Of a DNA stretch of 64,000 nucleotides, positions 51,228 to 59,836 are shown in pieces. The translations under genes were made by a program, and so were the position numbers. This DNA comes from Prochlorococcus marinus CUG1416 (GTDB lineage Bacteria > Cyanobacteriota > Cyanobacteriia > PCC-6307 > Cyanobiaceae), in assembly GCF_017695965.1 (NCBI RefSeq), contig NZ_JAAORM010000001.1, positions 158,465 through 222,464 of the forward strand. The letters run 5' to 3'. Under the pieces are notes generated by a model. That model did not search any database. It was not told where the DNA came from and saw nothing but the letters and a program-made list of their open reading frames with translations. Every line of letters starts with the position of its first letter. Within the stretch, counting starts at the first letter, position 1.

Positions 51228-51541
51228 TTAATTTGATTATTGATTTTTTTATTAAATAGATCAATTTGGTTATTAATAATTTCAATTTCATTTAAAGCTA
51301 TTTTTATTTTGGAATTTTGATAAGTATTGGCGGTTTCATTTTCTTGAACATTGTCTGCTTTTTCCATTCTTGAGGCTTCTTCCATGATGGATTCTTTCAA
51401 AATATCAAATTCTTTTTTGAGGATTTCTGGAGCATCCTGAGCAATATTTGTTGCTTCTTCAATTTTTTCAACCACTATCTCGTTTAATTTTTCGGTTACT
51501 TTCTTAATAGCAGCTTTTAAAAGGTAATCAGAGTTGGTCAT
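51224..51541 (-). CDS. Small helical acidic protein, unknown, upstream of the UbiB-like gene
   Basis: 105 residues, no signal peptide, no Cys, rich in Glu, Lys, Ile and Asn. The sequence looks like long amphipathic helices (LKAAIKKVTEKLNEIVVEK, then ILKKEFDILKESIMEEASRM) and probably a coiled coil. Its stop overlaps the start of the UbiB-family gene by four bases (51224-51227), strongly suggesting a functional link. No family recognised. Confidence 0.7.
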   Translation of the reverse strand: MTNSDYLLKAAIKKVTEKLNEIVVEKIEEATNIAQDAPEILKKEFDILKESIMEEASRMEKADNVQENETANTYQNSKIKIALNEIEIINNQIDLFNKKINNQIK

Positions 51542-51794
51542 GAAAAATATAATGTTTCTATGGCAATTAATCTACCCGATATGATCTAATAATAGATCAA
51601 TACAGAACATTTCACGTAATAGATAATTGTGACAATAAATATTTTTTATTTTTCCTATGTAAGTTTGTTTCTATATTATGCTTTTTTCTATTTTTTCTTT
51701 TAAGTTATATCTAGATAAAGGTTAGGTATTAACATTAAAGATATCTTCTAACCAAAAACTCATCTAATTAACTACTAAAAGGAGTTTTATTAAA
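51542..51794. promoter_or_regulatory. Divergent gap before the TrxR-like gene, with leader hairpin
   Basis: 253 AT-rich bases. GGTTAG (51720-51725) and CTAACC (51748-51753) are perfect six-base arms that could form a hairpin in the leader of the TrxR-like gene. A good Shine-Dalgarno AAAAGGAG (51777-51784) follows, 10 bases before the TTG start. No coding frame found. Confidence 0.4.
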
Positions 51795-52751
51795 TTGGAA
51801 ATCATTGAGGCAGATGTAGTTATTATCGGTGGAGGTCCGGCCGGATGTACTTGCGCACTTTATACATCTCGTTCAAACTTAAAGACTGTAATTTTAGATA
51901 AAAATCCATCTGTTGGCGCCTTAGCTATAACTCATCAGATAGCTAATTATCCAGGTGTTCCTGTAGATATAAGTGGTGAGAAATTACTTACTCTAATGAG
52001 AGAACAGGCTGTGCAATATGGTACAGACTATAGAAGAGCACAAGTGTTTGGGATAGACTCTAGTGGAGAATGGAAAACGGTTTATACACCTGAAGGAACC
52101 TTCAAGGCTAAAGCACTTGTTCTTGCAAGTGGAGCTATGGGTAGGCCTGCATCATTCAAGGGAGAAGCGGATTTTCTTGGTAAAGGAGTAAGTTATTGTG
52201 CTACATGTGATGGAGCTTTTTATAAAAATAGAGAAGTTGCCGTGGTTGGAGTGAACAAGGAGGCAATTGAAGAGGCAACTGTTCTTACTAAGTTTGCTTC
52301 TACTGTCCATTGGATTACATCAAGTGATCCTAAATCAGATAATGAAGAAGCTATGGAATTGATGGATAATTCAAATATAAAACATTGGAGTAGAACAAGA
52401 TTATTAGAAATATTGGGTGATGATATGGGTGTGAACGGAGTTGTTGTAAAAAATAAGCAAGAGGAAAATCCTATTAATTTAAATTTAGATGGAGTCTTTG
52501 TCTATATGAGTGGTTCAAAGCCAATTACTGATTTTTTAGGGGATCAAATTGCTTTAAAAGAAGACGGAGGAGTTATTGTGGATGACTTTATGTCTACAAA
52601 CTCTGATGGAGTGTGGGCTATTGGAGATATAAGAAATACACCATTTAAGCAAGCCGTTGTTGCAGCTTCTGATGGATGTATTGCCGCAATGTCAATTGAT
52701 AGATATTTAAATAGTAGAAAAAATATAAGAGTTGATTGGATTCATTCGTGA
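51795..52751 (+). CDS. Thioredoxin-reductase-like flavoprotein lacking NADPH motifs
   Basis: 318 residues, TrxB fold. The FAD loop GGGPAG is at 12-17, the redox pair CATC at 135-138, and the C-terminal FAD element FKQAVVAASDGCIAAMS is intact. The NADPH Rossmann signature of true TrxB (GGGDSAxEEA) reads VGVNKEAIEEA here (151-161), and the HRRxxxR motif is replaced by WITSSDPK (173-180). The protein should therefore not use NADPH normally; cyanobacterial ferredoxin-linked or diflavin TrxR-like enzymes show this pattern. TTG start, backed by the AAAAGGAG Shine-Dalgarno. Confidence 0.9.
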   Translation: MEIIEADVVIIGGGPAGCTCALYTSRSNLKTVILDKNPSVGALAITHQIANYPGVPVDISGEKLLTLMREQAVQYGTDYRRAQVFGIDSSGEWKTVYTPEGTFKAKALVLASGAMGRPASFKGEADFLGKGVSYCATCDGAFYKNREVAVVGVNKEAIEEATVLTKFASTVHWITSSDPKSDNEEAMELMDNSNIKHWSRTRLLEILGDDMGVNGVVVKNKQEENPINLNLDGVFVYMSGSKPITDFLGDQIALKEDGGVIVDDFMSTNSDGVWAIGDIRNTPFKQAVVAASDGCIAAMSIDRYLNSRKNIRVDWIHS

Positions 52752-52761
52752 AAACTAAATA

Positions 52762-53043
52762 TTAGAGGGGGGTTGCTTCAGAAATATAAGCGACTCCTCC
52801 GTAATAGCTTAAATCATCCCTAATGTTATCTCTCATTTTATCTATTAATTCTTGCTCACAAAAAACAATTACATGAGCATTGGATCCATACCCTGTAAAT
52901 TCCATATCTTCTGTAACAACTCTTTCAGGCCCCCTGCCTGTGGCGTGTTTCATAACTGTATATCCAGGAACATTAGCTTTTTCTAGTGTTTTAATGATTG
53001 CATTTAGTTCTCTTTCACTAAATATTAAGTCTAATCTTTTCAT
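52762..53043 (-). CDS. sbtB: PII-like protein SbtB
   Basis: 93 residues from the ATG at 53041-53043 (MKRLDLIFSERELNAII). The open frame runs further upstream but that part overlaps sbtA and is a shadow. PII-like fold pieces: LEKANVPGYTVMKHATGRGPE and HVIVFCEQELIDKM (the first split at its loop). In other cyanobacteria SbtB binds adenine nucleotides and regulates SbtA. The usual C-terminal CGPxGC redox loop is missing; the protein ends GGVAYISEATPL. The start is two bases after the sbtA stop. Confidence 0.92.
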   Translation of the reverse strand: MKRLDLIFSERELNAIIKTLEKANVPGYTVMKHATGRGPERVVTEDMEFTGYGSNAHVIVFCEQELIDKMRDNIRDDLSYYGGVAYISEATPL

Positions 53044-53045
53044 TT

Positions 53046-54044
53046 TTATAAAGGAGAAAGTGGGATAATGGTATTTACTAAACTCATGTATATTGGAATG
53101 CCAAGAACTATATTGAATGGGAAAGTTAGACCTAGTGTTGTTGAAATATAATAACTTGATTTTGCTTCTGGAACTGTCATCCTCATAGCTGCAGGAACTG
53201 CTAAATATGAGGCGCTTGCACATAAAACCACAAATAAAAGTGCGTTGCCAGGTCCTAAAGATAAAAATCTCGCAACGAAAACACCAATAAATGCATTAAA
53301 TAGCGGCATGAAAATTGCAAAGCCAATTAAAAATGAACCTGCATTTTTCAACCTCGGCAATCTTTGAGCTGCGACTATTCCCATATCTAACAAGAAGAAG
53401 CATTCTGCTCCATAGAATAATTGTCCAGTAAATGGTTCCATTTTTGTAATCCCTGAGGGATTACTAGAAGCAGTTAGAAATCCCACAATTAAGCTTGAAA
53501 GCAATAAATACACTGATCCATTTAAAAGTGATTCATGTAATATTCCGCTTAGATGCATTTTTCTTGATTTTGGTCTATTTTGGGGAGCTGCAAATTTCAC
53601 AAGTAATAATCCAACAATTATTGCAGGAGATTCCATTAAAGCTAAGGCGCCAACCATAAACCCATCAAAAGCTATTTTTTGACTTTCTAAAAAACTTTCT
53701 GCGGAAATAAATGTAACAGCACTAATTGAACCGTATGCTGCTGCTATTGCTGCTGAATTAAAGACATCAAACTTATATCTTAGAATTAAAAATCCAATTA
53801 GAGGGATTACTAGTGACATTAGTATCGCGGCACTTAAAGTCGGCAATACTTGATCAGTAAACCCACTTTTCTGTATCTCTATACCTCCTTTAAAACCAAT
53901 AGCTAATAGTAGATATAAGGAAAAGAGTTTAGGTAATGGAGCTGGAATTTCTAAATCAGATTTAAAGAGTACTGATATTGCTCCAATCAAAAAGAAAAGA
54001 ACTGGAGGTGCTAATACATTTTGCAGAATTGGATTTATTTCCAT
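53046..54044 (-). CDS. sbtA: Sodium-dependent bicarbonate transporter SbtA
   Basis: High-affinity HCO3- uptake at the plasma membrane, part of the CO2-concentrating mechanism. 332 residues with about ten membrane helices. Recognisable: the LPKLFSLYLLLAIGFKGGIE segment and the SKSSYYISTTLGLTFPFN C-terminal part. Somewhat shorter than the roughly 370 residues of freshwater SbtA, mainly in the central cytosolic loop. It lies between a BicA-like gene (6 bases upstream) and sbtB (2 bases downstream) on the same strand. Confidence 0.92.
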   Translation of the reverse strand: MEINPILQNVLAPPVLFFLIGAISVLFKSDLEIPAPLPKLFSLYLLLAIGFKGGIEIQKSGFTDQVLPTLSAAILMSLVIPLIGFLILRYKFDVFNSAAIAAAYGSISAVTFISAESFLESQKIAFDGFMVGALALMESPAIIVGLLLVKFAAPQNRPKSRKMHLSGILHESLLNGSVYLLLSSLIVGFLTASSNPSGITKMEPFTGQLFYGAECFFLLDMGIVAAQRLPRLKNAGSFLIGFAIFMPLFNAFIGVFVARFLSLGPGNALLFVVLCASASYLAVPAAMRMTVPEAKSSYYISTTLGLTFPFNIVLGIPIYMSLVNTIIPLSPL

Positions 54045-54050
54045 AAATTA

Positions 54051-55700
54051 TTAGGCTATTTCATTTAGTGCAGTTTCTAACGCTTCTTTTCTAGTTTCAA
54101 TGATGCCTTCAACTCCAAACTTAGCTAATCTTTCCTTTACTTTTTGATTAGCCCCAGCAACAAATGCTTTTCTAGAGTTATTTTTTGCTTCTTGCATCAT
54201 ATCCTCTATAGCAAGGGTTGCTGTTACCCCAAGTCTTGGTACATCAGTTATGTCTAATATCAGAATTTTGTAATTTCTTACAAGATTCATCCTGTCAGAG
54301 ATGCCTTTTGCCGCACCAAAACTAAGTGGCCCTTTGAGTCTAAATAGCATTACTTCTCCAGAACATCTATCAAGTAGAGCTTTTTCATCCGCGGGCAATG
54401 TATTTTGACCTTGAGTATTACCTGTTAATGAAGGATTATCCTCTTCCATACCTTCTAGTTGAGTTTCAGTAATTGAATCAATAGTGAGCATGTTTGCAAT
54501 AAATACACCAACTAATACTGCCCAAATTAAATCCCAAAAAACAGTCATTAGGAGTACTCCATACATAACAACTGAAGTTTTTAGAGATAGTTTATGGGCC
54601 CTGCGCAAGAATCCCCAGTCAATAATATCCAATCCAACCTTGATAAGAATACCGGCTAAAAGAGCTGTAGGTATTTTTTCTGCTAATGGTCCTGCACCAA
54701 CTAAAACTATTAACAAAACTATTGAGTGAACCATTCCAGATAAAGGAGTAGATCCGCCAGATTTTACATTTATAACAGTTCTCATTGTTGCGCCTGCACC
54801 AGGTAAGCCTGAAAAAAGACCTGCCACAGCATTTCCTATCCCCTGTCCAATAAGTTCTCTATCAGAATTGTGCTTCGTTTGAGAAATATTGTCTGCGACT
54901 AAGGATGTCAGTAAAGAATCAATTGCTCCAAGTACGGCTAATACAAGACCTGCCTTGAAAATAATAGGAAAATACTGGTTGAAACTAGGAAAATCTAAAG
55001 ATGGAACTCCTCTAGGAATTTCTCCAATTCTGTCTATTGTTCCGCCAAAAAACATTGATATTGGAGTTACTATTAATAAGGCTAAAAGTGGAGAAGGAAC
55101 CCACTGAGTTATTTTTCTAGGTGTTAGAAATACTATCCCTAAAGTCATGATTGCTACTCCAATTGCAGCACCATTTGGTTGGAAATTTGAAAAAACAGTA
55201 GTTAAAGAGTCGACTACCCCTCCTCTTGTGCTTATTCCAAGTAATGGCCCAATTTGAAGTGCAATGATTATGACACCAATACCAGACATGAATCCTGATA
55301 CAACAGAATATGGTACTAAAGTAATGTATTTACCTAGTTTTAGAATTCCGAATAATATTTGAAGTAACCCCCCAATTACCACTGCTGCCATTACTAAAGG
55401 TAAAATTTGTTTTGCAGATAGATCTGTTGGAACTCCTACTGCTGCTAAACCTGCCACTACACCAGCAACAGTGACACTCATAGGACCGGTAGGCCCACTA
55501 ACTTGAGCAGGCGTTCCGCCAAATAAAGCTGCTAAAAAACCAACTACAACTGCCCCATATAGTCCATAAATTGCCCCACCAGGGCCTAACGCAGCGTTAC
55601 CAAAAGCAAGAGCAAGTGGCAAAGCTACAACTGCCGCGGTGATTCCTCCAAGAATATCGCCTCTAATATTGTTTAGATGAAATCCATTAATTATTTTCAA
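54051..55700 (-). CDS. SulP-family anion transporter with STAS domain, BicA-like
   Basis: 549 residues. SulP signatures: DILGGITAAVVALPLALAFG (residues 15-34), GPTGPMSVTVAG, and a long run of about 12-14 helices. The C-terminal STAS domain (about 425-545, VMLFRLKGPLSFGAAKGI, ILDITDVPRLGVTATLAIED) is complete. In cyanobacteria such proteins are sodium-dependent bicarbonate carriers (BicA); sulfate transport is the alternative. Co-location with sbtA/sbtB supports bicarbonate. TTG start (complement of 55698-55700), backed by AAGGAG seven bases upstream. Confidence 0.88.
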   Translation of the reverse strand: MKIINGFHLNNIRGDILGGITAAVVALPLALAFGNAALGPGGAIYGLYGAVVVGFLAALFGGTPAQVSGPTGPMSVTVAGVVAGLAAVGVPTDLSAKQILPLVMAAVVIGGLLQILFGILKLGKYITLVPYSVVSGFMSGIGVIIIALQIGPLLGISTRGGVVDSLTTVFSNFQPNGAAIGVAIMTLGIVFLTPRKITQWVPSPLLALLIVTPISMFFGGTIDRIGEIPRGVPSLDFPSFNQYFPIIFKAGLVLAVLGAIDSLLTSLVADNISQTKHNSDRELIGQGIGNAVAGLFSGLPGAGATMRTVINVKSGGSTPLSGMVHSIVLLIVLVGAGPLAEKIPTALLAGILIKVGLDIIDWGFLRRAHKLSLKTSVVMYGVLLMTVFWDLIWAVLVGVFIANMLTIDSITETQLEGMEEDNPSLTGNTQGQNTLPADEKALLDRCSGEVMLFRLKGPLSFGAAKGISDRMNLVRNYKILILDITDVPRLGVTATLAIEDMMQEAKNNSRKAFVAGANQKVKERLAKFGVEGIIETRKEALETALNEIA

Positions 55701-55816
55701 AGATACTCTCCTTAAATAAATTCATTAACTCAAAGATTTTATCTCTTTATGTAGTAAATTTGTAAAAAATTAAGTTTCTAAAGAAAATCTTTGTAACTTT
55801 TCAATTCTCCTCTATT

Positions 55817-55895
55817 CAGAGTAATTAAGTTAATTTTCCTGAACAAAAGGAGACTCTGATTGATTTATATGCGATGTAAGCGATTAATGTATTAG
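55817..55895 (+). promoter_or_regulatory. hemB leader: possible stem enclosing a Shine-Dalgarno and an 11-codon ORF
   Basis: CAGAGT (55817-55822) and ACTCTG (55853-55858) are perfect six-base arms. AAAAGGAG (55845-55852) sits just inside the loop and lies seven bases before a TTG (55860) that opens an 11-codon frame, MIYMRCKRLMY, ending TAG at 55893-55895. hemB begins 30 bases later. A regulatory leader peptide or masked ribosome site is possible. Confidence 0.4.
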
Positions 55896-55925
55896 ATAAA
55901 TATTTTCAACTTAAATAATATTCAA

Positions 55926-56927
55926 ATGAATTCGATTATTCGCCCAAGAAGATTAAGAAGGACTGAGGCAATTAGAGAAATGGTAAGAGAAAACCATTTA
56001 ATGCCTTCGGACTTTATATATCCATTATTTATTCATGAAAAAGATTTTAAAGAGGAAATTTCGGCAATGCCAGGAACTTTTAGATGGGATATGAATGGTT
56101 TAATAAAGGAGGTTACTAGGGCATGGGAATTGGGAATAAGGTGTGTGGTTCTTTTTCCAAAAATAAATGATAGCTTAAAGACTGAAGATGGAGCAGAGTG
56201 TTTTAACGAAGACGGTTTAATACCTAAAGTTATTCGAATATTAAAAAAAGAGATTCCAGAAATGGCAATAATGACAGATGTTGCCTTGGACCCATACTCT
56301 TGTGATGGACATGATGGATTAGTTGATGAAACTGGAAAAATATTGAATGATGAAACAATCGAAATTTTAAAAAAACAAGCTTTAACACAAGCTAGAGCTG
56401 GAGCAGATTTTATTGGCCCTAGTGACATGATGGATGGGAGAGTTGGAGCAATTAGAACCGCTCTTGATAGTCAAGGATTTAGTGATGTAGGTATTATTAG
56501 TTATACAGCTAAATATTCATCTGCTTATTATGGTCCATTTAGAACTGCTTTAGATTCGGCTCCTAGAAAAAATAGTAAAAAAATAATTCCAGATAATAAG
56601 TCTACATATCAAATGGACCCTGCCAATTCAAAAGAGGCTTTAATTGAATCTGCATTGGATCAGTATGAAGGAGCTGATATTTTGATGGTAAAACCTGGAA
56701 TTTCTTATTTGGATATTATTTATAGACTAAGCACCTTTTCAAATAAACCTATAGCTGCATACAACGTTAGTGGGGAGTACTCTATGGTAAAGTCGGCTGC
56801 TATGAAAAACTGGATTAATGAAAAAGATATTGTTTTAGAAACGTTGCTTAGTTTTAAAAGAGCAGGAGCAAAATTAATACTCACTTATCATGCCTGTGAT
56901 GCATCTCAATGGTTGCAGGATACTTAA
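55926..56927 (+). CDS. hemB: Porphobilinogen synthase (ALA dehydratase)
   Basis: Condenses two ALA to porphobilinogen for chlorophyll, heme and cobamides. 333 residues. Catalytic lysine motifs SYTAKYSSAYYGPFR and LMVKPGISYLDII are present. The metal region reads DVALDPYSCDGHDG, the Asp-rich form of plants and cyanobacteria rather than the three-Cys zinc form, so a Mg2+-dependent enzyme is expected. The glyoxalase-like gene follows after 62 bases. Confidence 0.96.
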   Translation: MNSIIRPRRLRRTEAIREMVRENHLMPSDFIYPLFIHEKDFKEEISAMPGTFRWDMNGLIKEVTRAWELGIRCVVLFPKINDSLKTEDGAECFNEDGLIPKVIRILKKEIPEMAIMTDVALDPYSCDGHDGLVDETGKILNDETIEILKKQALTQARAGADFIGPSDMMDGRVGAIRTALDSQGFSDVGIISYTAKYSSAYYGPFRTALDSAPRKNSKKIIPDNKSTYQMDPANSKEALIESALDQYEGADILMVKPGISYLDIIYRLSTFSNKPIAAYNVSGEYSMVKSAAMKNWINEKDIVLETLLSFKRAGAKLILTYHACDASQWLQDT

Positions 56928-56989
56928 AAACTCATTATTAACAAAAATTTGGTTTATTCTTAGATTAATAATAAATTCAGCGCTTTGTT

Positions 56990-57376
56990 TTGAAGTTTTC
57001 ACAAGGAGTTAATAGAATTGGTCACATCGCACTTAGAGTAGAGAATCTCGAAAGGGCTAAATCTTTTTATATTAAATTGGGTATGAATTTGGTTTGGGAT
57101 GACAAAGATTGGTGTTATTTGGAAGCTGGTAAAGGGAAAGATGGACTTGCGTTGTTAGGGCCTAGTTATAAAGCTGCAGGACCTCACTTTGCTTTTCATT
57201 TTGAAAATAAAAAAGAAGTAGTAAATATTCAAAAAGATTTAAAAAATTCTGGTGTAACGGTTGGTCCTTTACATGAACATAGAGATGGAACAGCATCTTT
57301 TTATATGAAGGATACTGAAGGAAATTGGCTCGAGATGCTTTATGTTCCTCCTGAAGGGATTCAATCGAATGTTTGA
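56990..57376 (+). CDS. Glyoxalase/VOC-family protein
   Basis: 128 residues, one vicinal-oxygen-chelate domain. RIGHIALRVENLERAKSFY supplies the first metal His, HFAFHF another, and NWLEMLYVPPEG the late Glu. Length and motifs fit lactoylglutathione lyase-type enzymes, but substrate cannot be fixed. The start is TTG at 56990. It lies 12 bases before mutS2 and is probably co-transcribed. Confidence 0.85.
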   Translation: MKFSQGVNRIGHIALRVENLERAKSFYIKLGMNLVWDDKDWCYLEAGKGKDGLALLGPSYKAAGPHFAFHFENKKEVVNIQKDLKNSGVTVGPLHEHRDGTASFYMKDTEGNWLEMLYVPPEGIQSNV

Positions 57377-57388
57377 TTCTTTTTTTGT

Positions 57389-59797
57389 ATGCAAGAGAAA
57401 AGTCATTCTAAAAAATCATATTTAGAGAAGACCATAGAAGATCAATCTATAAGTCTTTTGGAGTGGGATTCATTAAAAACGCATTTATCCTCATTTGCCT
57501 CAACAGAAATGGGTAAACGAGCAATCTTAAGTTTTGAAATCCCTTCAGAATACGAAGTTGCTAAAAGACTTTTGAATGAAACCGTTGAAATAACTGAGCT
57601 AGAAAATAATTTAGAAAAATCAATTAGTTTTTCTGGTGTTTGTGACATTAGCAGAAATATTGAGATTTGCTCAAAGGGAGGTGTAATTTTATCTTCTGAC
57701 TTGTTGGAAATTGCGAAAACAATTTCTGCGGCAAGAAATTTAAAAAAAGTTTTATTAGATTTTGAAAAAATGCCCTATATTTCATCAGTTACAAAAAATT
57801 TAATTGATCATCAAAATATCGAAACGATTTTAAAAAATAGTATCGAATCTAATGGAAGGATTTCAGATTATGCTAGTAGTAAATTATCTATTCTCAGAAA
57901 AGAATTATTATCTAAGAAACTGGAAAGAAAAATATTAGTTGATAAATTTATTCAAACGAACTTAGCTTATTTGCAAGATACTATTATTGGAGATCGATAT
58001 GGTAGACCAGTTGTAGCAGTAAAGGTTAATTATATAGATAAATTCAAGGGCATAATTCATGACTCTTCATCTTCAGGAAATACGGTATATTTTGAACCTG
58101 ATAGTGTCGTCACTAAAGGTAATAAGATTGCATCTTTAGAGGCAAGGGTAACTGCAGAAGAATTTAAATTACTTCAGAAATGGTCTCAAGTTATTAGTGC
58201 TAATTCAGAAAATCTCATTGCAATGGCATCTATTTTATTAAGATTAGAAAATGCTTTTACCCGTTCAAGATATTCGAAATGGATTGGAGGTAAAATTCCT
58301 ATTTTTGAGAAAAATCCCATTATTTCCTTAATTGGTTTTTCTCATCCTTTATTGATTTGGGAAAATAAGAAAAAAGGAGCCCCTCCCCCAGTGGCTATTG
58401 ATTTTCATATAAATAGAAGTATTAAAGTTGTAGCTATTACAGGACCAAATACTGGAGGTAAAACGGCAGCTTTAAAAGGTTTGGGCTTGTCGTTATTAAT
58501 GGCTAGAGCAGGATTGTTGATACCCTCAACGAATAATCCAACGATTCCTTTTTGTCCAAATATATATGTTGATATAGGAGATAATCAATCATTAGAAGAA
58601 AATTTATCTACCTTCAGTGGGCATATATTACGGATAAAAGAGATTTTAGAATCACTTAATAATAGGAGAGGATTATCAGTTGTTTTGTTAGATGAGATTG
58701 GATCTGGTACAGATCCTATTGAAGGTAGTGCTCTTGCGATGGCTTTGTTAAAAGAATTTGCAAAGAAATCTGATATCACTTTAGCAACTACACATTATGG
58801 AGATATTAAGGCATTAAAATATAATGATTCCAGATTCGAAAACGTTTCAGTTGCTTTTGATGAGGATTCTTTGAAGCCAAAATATATACTCAACTGGGGT
58901 ATTCCTGGGAGAAGTAATGCTTTGTCAATCTCGAAGAGAATTGGTCTCGATGAAAGCATAATCAATGAAGCTGCAAATTATTTAAAGCCAAAAGAAGTTG
59001 ATAATATTAACAGTATTATTAAAGGACTTGAGGAAGAGAGGATCAAACAACAGAATTCTGCAGAAGCGGCTGCAGAACTTATTGCTAGGACTGAAATTTT
59101 GCATGATGAACTTAAGAGGAATTATGAATTTCAAAAAATAAATGCTGAAAAAATCCAGGAGATTGAAAGGTATAAATTATCAAAACATATTGTATCTGCT
59201 AAAAAAGAGGTAATAGATTTGATTAAAAAATTAAGAGATCAAAATGTTAACGGAGAGGACACGAGAATTATTGGAAAAAGATTAAAGGAAATTGAGACAG
59301 AACATTTAACCCAAAAAGTTGAAAAGTCAATATCATGGAATCCTAAAGTAGGCGATTTTGTAAAAATTAAAAGTCTAAATAGTACGGGACAAATTGTAGC
59401 TTTAGATAAAAAAGGTGGTTTTTACGAAGTTAAATGTGGTTCATTCAGGAGCACATTGTCTGTAAATGACTTTGAAGGACTTAATGGGCAAAAGCCTAAT
59501 TTCAAATTGTCAAAAATTGAGATCAAGTCTTCTAGACAAGATTTTTCTTTTTCTAAAATTAGAACTAGTAAAAATACAATTGATGTAAGAGGACTAAGAG
59601 TTCACGAAGCTGAAATAATTATTGAGGAGAAGATCAGAAAATTTCATGGACCACTATGGATTGTTCATGGAATTGGAACTGGGAAATTAAAACAAGGCTT
59701 AAGAAAATGGTTATCAGCTTTAAATTATGTTGATAAGATTGAAGATGCTGCTATCAATGAGGGTGGACCTGGTTGCAGTATTGCGTGGATAAAATAA
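57389..59797 (+). CDS. mutS2: MutS2 endonuclease/ribosome-collision ATPase
   Basis: 802 residues. N-terminal MutS2 core and coiled-coil lever, MutS-type ATPase (Walker A ITGPNTGGKTAALKG, near 360; VLLDEIGSGTDPIEGSAL), then KOW-like and C-terminal Smr domain (about 730-802: IDVRGLRVHEAEIIIEE, IVHGIGTGKLKQGLRKWL). The Smr domain shows MutS2, not mismatch-repair MutS. Known roles are inhibition of recombination and rescue of collided ribosomes. obg follows after 39 bases. Confidence 0.95.
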   Translation: MQEKSHSKKSYLEKTIEDQSISLLEWDSLKTHLSSFASTEMGKRAILSFEIPSEYEVAKRLLNETVEITELENNLEKSISFSGVCDISRNIEICSKGGVILSSDLLEIAKTISAARNLKKVLLDFEKMPYISSVTKNLIDHQNIETILKNSIESNGRISDYASSKLSILRKELLSKKLERKILVDKFIQTNLAYLQDTIIGDRYGRPVVAVKVNYIDKFKGIIHDSSSSGNTVYFEPDSVVTKGNKIASLEARVTAEEFKLLQKWSQVISANSENLIAMASILLRLENAFTRSRYSKWIGGKIPIFEKNPIISLIGFSHPLLIWENKKKGAPPPVAIDFHINRSIKVVAITGPNTGGKTAALKGLGLSLLMARAGLLIPSTNNPTIPFCPNIYVDIGDNQSLEENLSTFSGHILRIKEILESLNNRRGLSVVLLDEIGSGTDPIEGSALAMALLKEFAKKSDITLATTHYGDIKALKYNDSRFENVSVAFDEDSLKPKYILNWGIPGRSNALSISKRIGLDESIINEAANYLKPKEVDNINSIIKGLEEERIKQQNSAEAAAELIARTEILHDELKRNYEFQKINAEKIQEIERYKLSKHIVSAKKEVIDLIKKLRDQNVNGEDTRIIGKRLKEIETEHLTQKVEKSISWNPKVGDFVKIKSLNSTGQIVALDKKGGFYEVKCGSFRSTLSVNDFEGLNGQKPNFKLSKIEIKSSRQDFSFSKIRTSKNTIDVRGLRVHEAEIIIEEKIRKFHGPLWIVHGIGTGKLKQGLRKWLSALNYVDKIEDAAINEGGPGCSIAWIK

Positions 59798-59836
59798 AAT
59801 TTAAAATATTTAAAACCATTTAATTAAGTGTATTAA

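Noticed and set aside
53044..53223. 60-codon N-terminal extension of SbtB
   Set aside because: It is the antisense-free but out-of-frame reading of the sbtA 3' end; the true PII-like start is the ATG at 53041-53043.
54051..55700. Higher GC of the BicA-like gene as a sign of recent transfer
   Set aside because: Gly/Ala-rich membrane-protein composition explains it; codon third positions still look like the rest of the window.
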